The notes under the pieces are model-generated. The model was not told the origin of the DNA and did not search any database. It saw only the letters and a program-made list of their open reading frames with translations. From the NCBI GenBank assembly GCA_021773175.1, contig JAJFKO010000002.1, positions 1 through 64,000 on the forward strand: 64,000 nucleotides of DNA, given 5' to 3'. Positions 1 to 8,284 of this stretch are shown here, in pieces (the stretch's first letter is position 1; each line of letters opens with the position of its first letter). A program made the position numbers and the translations under genes. This stretch comes from Gammaproteobacteria bacterium. Lineage in GTDB: Bacteria > Pseudomonadota > Gammaproteobacteria > JAJFKO01.

Positions 1-158
1 ACCAGCCTAAATCTAAAAAAATTAAAAAAAGAATTAAATACAAATCATAAAGTTACGTATGCTTCCCTAAAAAATTAGGACCAAAACTGGCGAAACCACG
101 ATGCTGTTCTATACTGCATAGACAGGTCAGGAATTTTAAGAAAAAGAGGAAAGTGGTC

Positions 159-560
159 ATGAACTATCAACAAATTCAAGCCCATCTAAAATTACATATT
201 GAACATCAATTTCCAAATCTAGAAGATTGCTATAGTGAAGGTTATGAAAATAGCCTTAATAGTATTGGTGAAGAACAAAACCCATATACTCCAGGTACAA
301 CAGAGCATCAACAATATAGTGATGGTTGGTGGGCTGGTTTCTATGGTGAAGAACCATTATACGGCACTAGCAGTGTTGCAATTGAGCAAACAGAGGCAGC
401 AAATGCACCCACTAGAATTCAAGCCAAAGCGGCAATCGATAGTATTAAAGCTAAAGCAAGCTCATGGAAACAAGCTATTACTTATCGTGTATTTGCATTA
501 GGTGCAGCCGCGATTGTTGCAATAATGGGCTATCAACTAGTCGATTTAGCTTTTATTTAA
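159..560 (+). CDS. Small membrane-anchored protein with RMF-like motif
   Basis: A 133-residue protein of unknown function. An upstream GTG at 153 is in frame, but the ATG at 159 is preferred because AGAGGA at 145-150 sits 8 nt before it. Residues 25-62 show a spaced pattern: G28-Y29, then N41-P42-Y43, then W57-W58 and G60. This resembles the G-Y...PY...W..GW arrangement of ribosome modulation factor (RMF/CrpP-type) proteins. Residues about 105-130 form one hydrophobic membrane-spanning segment, which RMF itself does not have. The gene stands alone and is followed by a hairpin terminator. I infer a membrane-tethered RMF-like domain; the match is only a motif, and the protein could be unrelated. 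Confidence 0.7.
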   Translation: MNYQQIQAHLKLHIEHQFPNLEDCYSEGYENSLNSIGEEQNPYTPGTTEHQQYSDGWWAGFYGEEPLYGTSSVAIEQTEAANAPTRIQAKAAIDSIKAKASSWKQAITYRVFALGAAAIVAIMGYQLVDLAFI

Positions 561-589
561 TATCAAACAAAAAGTTTCTACTTAAGGAT

Positions 590-621
590 GAGACCAAAGC
601 AGAAGGATCTGCTTTTGTCTC
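590..621 (+). terminator. Hairpin terminator after the RMF-like gene
   Basis: Left arm GAGACCAAAGCAGA (590-603) pairs with TCTGCTTTTGTCTC (608-621) with one mismatch over 14 bp and a 4-nt loop. A T-rich stretch follows on the + strand. It lies 30 nt after the stop of the preceding gene. Confidence 0.6.
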
Positions 622-700
622 TTCCTTAGTTGTCTTTTCTGACTCTGACGGCATTAATAAGCACATCACTCAAAATTCACTTTATTCTTATTTCTCATTT

Positions 701-873
701 TTAAAATACCAAGTACACAGAAAGGTCATATCCAAGAGTCGATCTATTTAAATATCCATTTTTAATCTCATCTATTGATAATTTATATCCCAAATGGTTT
801 TTACGTTTTACAACTCTTTCTAAACATTCAGAGAATGCTATATCAAGCCATATTTTATATATAGGCTTCCATT
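701..873 (-). pseudogene. C-terminal fragment of an unknown gene cut by the transposon
   Basis: On the minus strand an open frame runs without a start from the transposon border (873) to a TAA at 701-703, giving about 57 residues. The text looks like real protein, with WKPIYKIWLDI at the border followed by a CLERV..RKN segment and a C-terminal YDLSVYL. The LDI...C.ERV..R pattern is reminiscent of the lid region of P-loop kinases, but this is only an impression. The upstream part of the gene is not in the window. The fragment directly abuts the left inverted repeat, so the gene was truncated by insertion or by a later rearrangement. Confidence 0.5.
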
Positions 874-899
874 ACATACTCGGCGATTTTGCTAACTTT
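874..899. repeat. Left terminal inverted repeat of the transposon
   Basis: Begins ACATACTCGG and ends GCTAACTTT. It is the exact reverse complement of 6530-6555. The stop codon of the cargo gene lies only 5 bp further in. Confidence 0.8.
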
Positions 900-904
900 A
901 GGAA

Positions 905-2185
905 TTACGTATCTATCACTTTGGCTTTAATACAAAAAGTTTTTATCTCAGGTATTCCTAATAAGAAATCAATCTTATCTTTAGTAGATTTAGAGTTTAC
1001 TTTTCCAGTACGTAAAACTCTAAACAAGTAAATTACTATGTAAGAATATATATTTAGTTGATATTGCTCTAATTTAAAGTAGCTATCTGGTCCTGTACTA
1101 TTGAATGAATTGAATCGACGTTGTAGTTCATTAATCTTTTTATTTGCAAACTCAACAAGATGGCTATTAATATAAATTCGATTTTCAGTCACAGCATAAG
1201 CTAGAGCTATATGATTATGGAATAAATGAAATAATATTTCCGAAGCGTTTAGTCTGGCTGCTAATCGAATAACCTCATAATTATTCGTTGATATAGCTTC
1301 ATTCTTTTCATCAGGTGTTAAGTAGCTTTCCAAGTGCTTCAGAATTTGCAAATCTCCAAATCTTGCAATTGTTCGAATAACTTCATAATTATTTATTCTA
1401 ATAGCAAATATCTTTTCATTTGTTTTTACAAAACTTTCAAAGTATCTGATTAGTCCAAGGTCTCTTGTTCTGAAAGCCGCTCTCATTACTGCATAACTGT
1501 TAGCTTTAATAGCTTTCGTTTTTTCATCTTTTGATAAGCGGCCCATTAAATATTTAGCAATTTTAAGTTTATTACTTCGCTGAAAGCACTTTAATGCCAA
1601 ATATCCTCGAGCTTGCACTGACTTCTTTTGTTCCGCAACTGTTAAATAGGAGTTGAAATATTTTATCACTTCCAGATTTCCCTGTTCAGAAGCATGACTT
1701 ATGGCCAGATAATCTTCGGCTTGAATAGCTTGTTTTATTTCATCAAAGGATAGATATGATAATAAATGTTCAATATAATTCAAGTGATCACTATGCACTG
1801 TTAACGTAGCAATTACCTCATAATTGTCAGCTTTGATAGCTAATTTAATGTCTTCACAAGATAAATAACGTTTTAAATATTCTGTTGTCTTATTTCCTCC
1901 ATAACCTGCAGCTAACCTAAATGCTAAATAGTTATTAGCTCTAATCGCATTAAAGTGTCTATTATAGTTCCACGAAAGTTTTTTTAAATGATTAACTTTT
2001 CCAAGTGAGCACAGAGATTGATATAGACTTTGGTTACCTAAAATTGTTCTCACAAATGATCGTTCAAGATTATGTTCTAAATGTTGGTTTAATAGTCGGC
2101 TATTTGCAGGTTCACTTCGAAGATAATTTGCAAACTCTGGATAATAACTATTTAAATCAACTAAAAAGTATAGGTTCTCTTCCAT
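905..2185 (-). CDS. Ankyrin-like repeat protein, transposon cargo
   Basis: A 426-residue protein. From about residue 80 to 320 there are seven tandem units of about 36 residues, each starting with a variant of A-I-x-A-x-N-Y-x-V-I-R and ending in a x-x-Y-L-x-x-D-E-K-like turn. A weaker unit may precede them. The helix-turn-helix spacing recalls ankyrin repeats, but the consensus is atypical: there is no clear G-x-T-P-L-H-x-A. No signal peptide, transmembrane segment or enzymatic domain is recognised. The gene lies inside the transposon, ends 5 bp from the left inverted repeat and is divergent from the recombinase gene across 53 bp. A protein-binding role, perhaps as a host-directed effector, is inference from the repeat architecture. 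Confidence 0.75.
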   Translation of the reverse strand: MEENLYFLVDLNSYYPEFANYLRSEPANSRLLNQHLEHNLERSFVRTILGNQSLYQSLCSLGKVNHLKKLSWNYNRHFNAIRANNYLAFRLAAGYGGNKTTEYLKRYLSCEDIKLAIKADNYEVIATLTVHSDHLNYIEHLLSYLSFDEIKQAIQAEDYLAISHASEQGNLEVIKYFNSYLTVAEQKKSVQARGYLALKCFQRSNKLKIAKYLMGRLSKDEKTKAIKANSYAVMRAAFRTRDLGLIRYFESFVKTNEKIFAIRINNYEVIRTIARFGDLQILKHLESYLTPDEKNEAISTNNYEVIRLAARLNASEILFHLFHNHIALAYAVTENRIYINSHLVEFANKKINELQRRFNSFNSTGPDSYFKLEQYQLNIYSYIVIYLFRVLRTGKVNSKSTKDKIDFLLGIPEIKTFCIKAKVIDT

Positions 2186-2238
2186 ATCAATAATTACCGA
2201 GTACCCTTATAATCAGAATAGTAGAATAGGGCGTTTGT
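2186..2238. promoter_or_regulatory. Divergent gap, candidate recombination (resolution) site
   Basis: These 53 bp separate the divergent repeat gene and the recombinase gene. They contain an imperfect inverted pair, ACCCTTAT near 2213 and ATAGGGC near 2226, in an AT-rich context. In TnpI-type Tn3 elements the internal resolution site lies next to tnpI, so this is the natural place for it. The similarity is short and could be chance. Promoters for both genes should also lie here, but I cannot assign them confidently. Confidence 0.25.
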
Positions 2239-3432
2239 ATGACAATAGTATTGCCAATCCAGCCGTTATTTTTTAGCGCGACAATAACCACTGAAATAAG
2301 TAAATTTATCATCAATATTCCAAGCGATGATTATAACAAAAAAACAAAAGAAAACGCACTCATTAATGCTAAAAATGATGCTGAGGCTATCACTTCATTC
2401 CTGAATGAATATAAAGACTCACCAGAAACACTGCGATCATATTCAAAAGAAATTGAGCGCTTGCTATTGTGGTGTATTCATATCGGCCATATCAATATTT
2501 CGAGTCTACGACGTGATCATATACTTGCATACCAACATTTTTTAAAAAAACCAGAGCCTAAAAAATGTTGGTGCGCACCAAGTGTTGCGCGCTTAAATAA
2601 AGATGGCACACTGAATACGCATTGGCGCCCTTTCGTAAAAGGTTTATCTGGAAATTCTATCAACAAAGCCATCAAAATTTTAGATTCATTTTTTAATTAT
2701 TTAGTGCAAACTAATTATCTTGCTGGCAATCCCATGGCGGTTGATAGACGGCGAAAACGAAGAAATAACACAAAGCCAAAAATCATTGACCGTTATTTAG
2801 ACCTCGATGAAATTAATACCGTATTGAATGTGCTGGAAGAATACTCAACGAAAAATACAATACAGCATTTTCAACGTGTTCGTGCTCGTTATATTATTCT
2901 ATTATTGTTTTATACTGGATTACGTATTTCAGAAGCGGCAAATCATCGCATGGGCAACTTTTTACAGCGTGAAGGTAATTGGTTCTTACGAATCACAGGT
3001 AAAGGAAAAAAGATCCGAGAGATCCCCACTCCCGATGAGTTATTAATGTTGTTAAGCGAGTTTAGGCAAGCTGTAGGACTTTCTTCTCCGCAACCTAAAT
3101 TTAGAGAGAAAACGCCATTGATTCCTATGCAAAATTTAAAACAGCCTATATCGGCTCGCCGTATTGATCAAATTTTACGATGGGCCTTTAATTTAGGTGC
3201 AAGCCAATTTGAAAGCACACATCCTCATAAAGCTTCTAAGCTACGGGCAGCTTCAGCGCATTGGCTCCGTCATAGCTATGTTACTTATTTATTAAATTCT
3301 GGAGTTTCCTTGAAAGTAGCTCAGGAAAATGCTGGGCACAGTGATGTTAGCACAACCATGCATTATCGACATGTGGCTCAAGTTGACCGACATAGTGCAA
3401 CCAAAGGTCTGTCCATTGAGCAAAATAAATGA
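2239..3432 (+). CDS. Tyrosine recombinase, TnpI-like
   Basis: A 397-residue phage-integrase/XerC-D-type recombinase. An N-terminal SAM-like core-binding domain (about residues 45-160) precedes the catalytic domain. Visible catalytic residues are R229 (TGLRISEA), a lysine in GKGKKIREIP near residue 255, H341 and R344 (HWLRH), H367 (GHSD) and the nucleophile Y376 (MHYRH). All are present, so the protein looks intact. It ends 11 bp before the transposase start, as in Tn3 elements that use a tyrosine recombinase to resolve cointegrates at an internal site. An alternative is a cassette-type integrase, but position inside the inverted repeats and next to tnpA favours the TnpI role. Confidence 0.88.
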   Translation: MTIVLPIQPLFFSATITTEISKFIINIPSDDYNKKTKENALINAKNDAEAITSFLNEYKDSPETLRSYSKEIERLLLWCIHIGHINISSLRRDHILAYQHFLKKPEPKKCWCAPSVARLNKDGTLNTHWRPFVKGLSGNSINKAIKILDSFFNYLVQTNYLAGNPMAVDRRRKRRNNTKPKIIDRYLDLDEINTVLNVLEEYSTKNTIQHFQRVRARYIILLLFYTGLRISEAANHRMGNFLQREGNWFLRITGKGKKIREIPTPDELLMLLSEFRQAVGLSSPQPKFREKTPLIPMQNLKQPISARRIDQILRWAFNLGASQFESTHPHKASKLRAASAHWLRHSYVTYLLNSGVSLKVAQENAGHSDVSTTMHYRHVAQVDRHSATKGLSIEQNK

Positions 3433-3443
3433 GGATTTAAATA

Positions 3444-6400
3444 ATGTCTAGACTAGCATTTTTGACAGAAGACGAGAAAAACCAATACGATAGCCCCCTA
3501 AGCTGACCAACGATGAGCAAGCAATTTATTTTTCAGTCAATGAAACACTGCAAAAAAAATTAACCGCCTACATAATGCTACCAATAAAATTGGCTTTTTA
3601 ATTCAATATGGCTATTTTCTCACGAGTAAACGATTTTTTAATCCTGAATTATTTAAGAAAGAAGACATTACATACGTAACAAACTTACTGGGTGTTCCTG
3701 TTAATACATTCGATTCGGATAAATATAAAAGCAATATGAGTAATCTACACAAACCAGCTATTTTAGAGCTACAAGGCTATAAAGCATTGGAAGGAAATCT
3801 ATTAGCATGGTTTAACGAAGAAATTCAATCTCGAACTAAGCAATTTATGCGACCTGATAAAATCTTTTTTGAAATATTACAGCTTTTACTGAACCGGCAC
3901 ATTGAGCTGCCCTCTTACCACTTATTTGCCACAGTCATTGCTCAATATTACAATGATAATGAAACTCAGTTGCTGCGGACAGTTAACGCGTCTTTAACTG
4001 ATAACATAAAAGACCGACTCAATGAGCTGTTATCAACAAAAGTGTCTGCAAACACAGGAATAATAACCCAGCTTAAAACCATCAACCAATCCAAAGAGCC
4101 TAAAGCTATTAAAGCAAGTATTGAAACTTTTAAAAAAGTAGCATTTTATTTCGAGCCGTTGCACACTATTATTAACGAGATTAATTTGTCACAACATGCC
4201 TTAGAATATTACGCGGGGTGAGTGAAACATGCTAAGTTTAGTCAGTTAAAACAAGCTTCTAATGAAAACAAAATATCTTTGTACTTAATTGCTTTCATAC
4301 AGCATCAATACTATTTGAGACAAGATATTTTTGTCGATATATTTCTAAAAGCAGTGCAGACAGCAAAGAACACCACTAGCATCAGATTGAGCTCAGTGGA
4401 TAAAACCTCTCGAACAAAGCGCAACGCTGCCATTGGACACATGACTCAAAAGAATCACAATTACAAAAATTTAGTTGGTAAAATAAAGTTGGCTGTTGAA
4501 TCGCCAGTTATGACTAATGAAGGTAAAGTTGAAGAAATTTCTCGATTAATTGAACAACATGAATTAGAGGCGCAAGCTGTTAAGCAAGAAAATCTGGATG
4601 ATTATGAGCAAACGCTCAACGCCATGACTAAAGAGCACGATTATTTTGATATTCTAGAAAAATTATCCATCAAACTTCAAATCAAGCTCTCCCCTATTTT
4701 AAAGGTATTAGCATTTAATGAGCACAATTCTGATAAGCACCTAATGGCTGCCATTACTGACTTTAAGCAATTGGATGGTGATATTCATCTAAAATCGCCT
4801 AACGATTTTTTGACGAAGAAAGAACAAGAAATCTTGTTTGATTCAAAAGGAAAGTTTAGGAGGTCATTATACAAGATATTATTGTTTATTCATGTCGGCG
4901 ATGGAATTAAGTCCGGGAAGCTTAATTTAAAATATTCTTATCGATATTTATCCATACAATCTTATCTAGTAGATAAAGATCTTTGGGATACAAGCAAAAG
5001 AAAATTACTCGCACGTACGGGGCTGGATAAATTTGCTGACTACGATACAGTAATGGCAAAGCTCAAACAGCGACTTGATGAAAAATATCATATTGTTAAT
5101 CAACGATTACTTGATGGTCGTAACCCTTATTTATCTATTAATGAGGCCGGTAAACCCTATATTAAAACTCCAGCGGCTGAAGATAAAAGCACTGAGCACA
5201 TTACAGACTTCTTGAGTCAAGTAAACTATGTGCCTATTTTTGATGTTTTATCCGAAGTTGATGAAATTGTTGATTTTTCTAAACACTTCAAGCACCACAA
5301 TATCAAAAATACTCATAAGGCCTCCACACAACAGACGTTTGCAGCAGGTATTATTGGGCTAGGATGTAACATAGGTATTCCAAAAATTTCACAAATATCT
5401 GAAGGGATTAATCATAACACCTTAAGAAACACAGTTATTTGGTATTTTAGCCTTAAGAATATTGAAGTAGCTAATAATTCGATTATTTCTTATATTAATC
5501 GATTGTCTTTGCCCGAAGTTTTTGTAGAAGACAACTCTCTATTACATAGTTCAAGTGATGGTAGAAAAGTAAATGTTGCTGTTGATTGTCTGTTAGCTAA
5601 CAGATCTTTTAAGTATTTCGGAAAAGATAGTGGCGTCAGTATTTATACGTTTATTGATGAGCGCCAAACTTTATTTTATTCAACGGTTATCAGCGCCTCT
5701 GAACGAGAAGCTGCTTATGTCATTGACGGTTTACAAAATAATGAAGTGGTAAAAACGGACATTCACTCGACTGACACGCACGGTTACATGGAGACATTGT
5801 TTGCTAGTACTCACTTCCTTGAAAGTTCTTTAGCACCACGCATAAAAAATATCGGAAACCAGAAAATCTATAGTTTTACGAAAAAAGAAACCTATGAGAA
5901 AAAATGCTATAAACTTTTACCCAGCCGTAATATTAACCGAAAACTAATAAAACAGTACTGGGATGATATTTTGAGGTTTATGGTCACCATTAAGTTACGT
6001 GAGGTAAGTGCTTCACAATTATTTAAACGCTTGAGCTCTTATGCAAAAGATCATCCACTATATAAAGCAATTAAAGAGTTTGGGCGCATCATCAAATCTA
6101 TTTTTATTTTAACGTATCATGATGATGCCAAGCTTCGACAGCGCATTGAAAAACAGTTAAACCGAATTGAATTAGCGAATAAATTTGGTCGCGGAGTATT
6201 TTATGCCAATAATAGTGAGTTTAAAAAGGCATCCCCTGAAGAATTAAAAATCATCACTGCTTGTACCACATTGATTCAAAATGCCATTGTGTTATGGAAT
6301 TATTTGTATTTATCTCAGTTGTTAGCCAATTGTGCAGGCTCTAAAGAACGCGATGAATTAATTAGTTTAATTAAAGACGGTTCCGTGCTTACTTGGGCTC

Positions 6401-6492
6401 ATGTTAATTTGCAGGGGCAGTTTGATTTTAGACAAAAAGCTGCCAATGACTCTTATTTTGATATAAAGAAGATTCTTAAGTTAGCAATATAA
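3444..6492 (+). pseudogene. tnpA: Tn3-family transposase TnpA, broken by two frameshifts and one stop
   Basis: The gene would encode about 1015 residues, the usual TnpA size. Translation starts at the ATG at 3444 (GAGGA at 3431). The frame is lost at a C5 run (3494-3498), resumes in another frame, and is lost again at an A8 run (3552-3559). Each lesion is a one-base change that restores TnpA-like text when corrected. An in-frame TGA at 4219-4221 interrupts a YYAG-(W)-VKHAKF stretch, probably a former TGG. The DDE catalytic half at 4222-6492 is intact: SSDG with the Asp codon at 5557, TDTHG with Asp at 5773, and a late Glu in NRIELANKFGRG. TGA is a true stop here, since the adjacent recombinase ends with TGA. 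Homopolymer sequencing error is possible for the two frameshifts. Confidence 0.88.
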
Positions 6493-6529
6493 AGGATGGT
6501 TGGCTAGCTATTAGGCTACTCCAACCCGA

Positions 6530-6555
6530 AAAGTTAGCAAAATCGCCGAGTATGT
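6530..6555. repeat. Right terminal inverted repeat of the transposon
   Basis: Exact reverse complement of 874-899 over 26 bp. It lies 38 bp after the transposase stop and immediately before a truncated dehydrogenase reading frame. Confidence 0.8.
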
Positions 6556-6810
6556 CATGAGAACCCATATGCAATTCGTGTAAATACTATATCTCCCGGG
6601 TTAACAGCAACTGATATGACTCAGCCTGTCAATGATCCCTATGCAAAACCCCTAAGTGAGAGAGCAGCACCAATTCCACTTGGTCGAGTTGGGCAACCTA
6701 AAGATCATGCCGGCGCTGCTATTTTCTTAGCGTCTGATGAGTCATCTTGGATCACCGGATCAGATATTATTGTAGATGAGGAGAGTCTATTTATTAATAT
6801 GGAGAATTAA
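6556..6810 (+). pseudogene. Short-chain dehydrogenase/reductase, C-terminal remnant
   Basis: An open frame starting right at the transposon border encodes about 84 residues with the classic SDR C-terminus: IRVNTISPG, then T-x-M-T, then LGRVGQP-D-A-A-FLASD and SSWITGS-I-VD. The Rossmann N-terminus and the catalytic Tyr-Lys region are missing and are not found on the other side of the transposon. No start codon or ribosome binding site is plausible, so this is a relic of a gene cut by the element or by a flanking deletion. Confidence 0.8.
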
Positions 6811-6830
6811 AAAAATGTTACGAGAAACAC

Positions 6831-7367
6831 CTACTCTTTAAAAGACTTCATAACTTTATAAACATCTTCCTCAATGATTTTATTACTTTTTGAAATTTTA
6901 TCTGAATAATCTAAAGATTCAATAATTAAGGTAGCAACTTTTTCATAAAGAGCATCTCGTTCATGATGTTGTTTTTCCAAGAAACTCTTCATATCATCTA
7001 CTGGAAGTGAGGGAGTCCGTCCATTTTTCATACGACTACGCTGAGTTGGAATGGAGACTTTTAAATAAACAACGAATTCAGAGGACAATAACTTTTGGCA
7101 TTGATCGCTTGATACAACACATTCTTCCAGTAAAACAACAACTTTTTCCTTTCCGATACAATGAGAGATAATATCTGCTTGACAGTGATTAAACGCTATT
7201 TCACCCTGCTCACCAAGAATATCTTGTATTTGTCGGCCAATATAACGTTCTATACTTGGGTTTGCGTCAACAACCTGCCATTCTAACTTTTTTGCCAAGG
7301 CTTCACTAAATAACGCCTTACCAGCCCCCATATGCCCAACAACAAAAATACGTTTAGGATTACTCAT
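6831..7367 (-). CDS. P-loop kinase-like protein related to shikimate kinase
   Basis: A 178-residue protein preceded by AAGGAAG. The N-terminus has a Walker A-like GHMGAGKA (about residues 11-18), with Ala where Ser/Thr normally follows the Lys. It then follows the shikimate-kinase layout: D-x-N near residue 35, IERYIG-QI-DI, and GEQGE-AFN. The family's F-R-x-x-E becomes F-N-x-x-Q, and the G-G-G shikimate-binding segment becomes L-L-E-E. The lid region (R-x-R-M-K-N-G-R-T-P-S-L) keeps basic residues. I therefore call it a divergent kinase-like protein and not AroK. Another nucleotide or small-molecule kinase is possible. It is monocistronic, beside the transposon border. Confidence 0.65.
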   Translation of the reverse strand: MSNPKRIFVVGHMGAGKALFSEALAKKLEWQVVDANPSIERYIGRQIQDILGEQGEIAFNHCQADIISHCIGKEKVVVLLEECVVSSDQCQKLLSSEFVVYLKVSIPTQRSRMKNGRTPSLPVDDMKSFLEKQHHERDALYEKVATLIIESLDYSDKISKSNKIIEEDVYKVMKSFKE

Positions 7368-7423
7368 TTTACTTCCTTATTTTATCAATAGTTAAGAAGC
7401 CGACTTGATAAACCATTTTTATA

Positions 7424-7584
7424 TATAGTCAATTAAACTTTAAATGGTTCTTTATCTCTGCCTATTATGGGCAATAGCAGCGTTATCAGTCGCTCATTTA
7501 TCATGGATAAACTTCGCTTCCTCTGTCTTGCTCTTACCCATAATAGTTGAACTAAATAGACCATTTAAAATTTAATTGACTATA
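7424..7584. repeat. MITE-like element with 24-bp terminal inverted repeats
   Basis: Arms 7424-7447 and 7561-7584 match as inverted repeats at 23 of 24 positions (TATAGTCAATTAAA...). The interior has a second inverted match (CTATTATGGGC at 7472-7482 against GCTCTTACCCATAATAG at 7530-7546). No reading frame is inside. TA lies at both outer edges, as expected for IS630/mariner-type mobilised elements; that family assignment is inference. It sits between two minus-strand genes. Confidence 0.65.
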
Positions 7585-7595
7585 ACCACTCAAAA

Positions 7596-8192
7596 TCACT
7601 TCCAAATAACTTTTAATTGAGGAAGTTTTATCAATTCACTACAAACAAATAAATATGAGTCAGCTGGCTTTCCACTTAAGCAATCTATACGATTTTTGGG
7701 TATAACTTTTTTTAGCTGAAATCCGCAATGCCTTGCAACAGCAATACTTTTTATATTTTCTACTTGAGTGCATATTTGCGCTTGCCGTGCTTGTAAAGCC
7801 TCTAAAGCAAATCTTGCTAAAGCATTTACATATTCACATACCAGTCCCTGCCCTTGGTATTCCTTATGTAACCAGTAACCAATCTCATATATCCCTTTAT
7901 TGGTTTGGCTTTGCTCATTGAAACCGGTAGCACAGATGATTCTCTCGTTTTTTTTAAACTCAACAACCATAGGAAAGTCTTCACAATCCTGTTTAACCCA
8001 TGCTTTATGAGCTTTCTTTACAAATGCATCTGTAGTAGCAAAGCTAGGATCTTTTGACCATGGCATCCAGCGTTGCAAGTCTTCTAGTGTCGCATGGATA
8101 GCCTCACTAATACCACGTTCATCACCAAGTTTCACCGGTCTTATGATTAAGCGTGGTGTTTCAATTTTAGAAAGATGGAAAATATCTAACAA
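7596..8192 (-). CDS. GNAT-family N-acetyltransferase (RimJ/RimL type)
   Basis: A 198-residue acetyltransferase. The N-terminus has the strand typical of RimJ/RimL-like enzymes, TPRLIIRP (residues 12-19), followed by D..AI.A.L..L..WM.W. The acetyl-CoA binding region is near residues 107-125, with GYWLHKEYQGQGLVCEY, where Q-G-Q-G-L is the pyrophosphate-binding loop. A second conserved part (ARHCGFQL) lies near residue 155. The only in-frame start before the conserved region is TTG at 8192; an in-frame stop lies just upstream. The substrate (ribosomal protein N-terminus, antibiotic or other amine) cannot be told from the sequence. Confidence 0.82.
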   Translation of the reverse strand: MLDIFHLSKIETPRLIIRPVKLGDERGISEAIHATLEDLQRWMPWSKDPSFATTDAFVKKAHKAWVKQDCEDFPMVVEFKKNERIICATGFNEQSQTNKGIYEIGYWLHKEYQGQGLVCEYVNALARFALEALQARQAQICTQVENIKSIAVARHCGFQLKKVIPKNRIDCLSGKPADSYLFVCSELIKLPQLKVIWK

Positions 8193-8284
8193 CGTAGTAA
8201 TCTCTGTCTATGTCGCAATTTTTTTAGCGATAGTTAATATGTATTCTGTTGTTTGCTGTTTCAGTGCTGAACCACTTAAGGGTC

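Larger units (their letters stand above)
874..6555. mobile_element. Tn3-family transposon with TnpI-like recombinase and repeat-protein cargo
   Basis: The interval is bounded by a perfect 26-bp inverted repeat (874-899 and 6530-6555). Between the repeats lie, in order, a minus-strand ankyrin-like repeat gene (905-2185), a plus-strand tyrosine recombinase (2239-3432) and a plus-strand Tn3-type transposase pseudogene (3444-6492). A tyrosine recombinase directly upstream of tnpA is the layout of TnpI-type Tn3 elements such as Tn4430, where TnpI resolves cointegrates. The 5 bases outside each end differ (CCATT at 869-873, CATGA at 6556-6560), so no target duplication is visible. The repeats do not start with the usual GGGG, so the exact outer ends are uncertain. 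The transposase is broken, so the element is not autonomous. Confidence 0.75.

Noticed and set aside
464-751. Open frame overlapping the end of the RMF-like gene
   Set aside because: It lies in another frame, crosses the terminator hairpin and has low-quality protein text.
4219-4221. In-frame TGA in the transposase as a recoded Trp or selenocysteine codon
   Set aside because: Other genes in the window, including the adjacent recombinase (3430-3432), end with TGA. No SECIS-like context was evident and tnpA has two further lesions, so a nonsense mutation is simpler.
6616-6810. Apparent 64-residue gene after the transposon
   Set aside because: The frame is open upstream to the transposon border and the text is the C-terminus of a short-chain dehydrogenase, so it is a remnant and not a small gene.
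6831-7367. Calling this gene aroK
   Set aside because: Walker A, F-R-x-x-E and G-G-G signatures are all altered, so only a family-level resemblance can be claimed.
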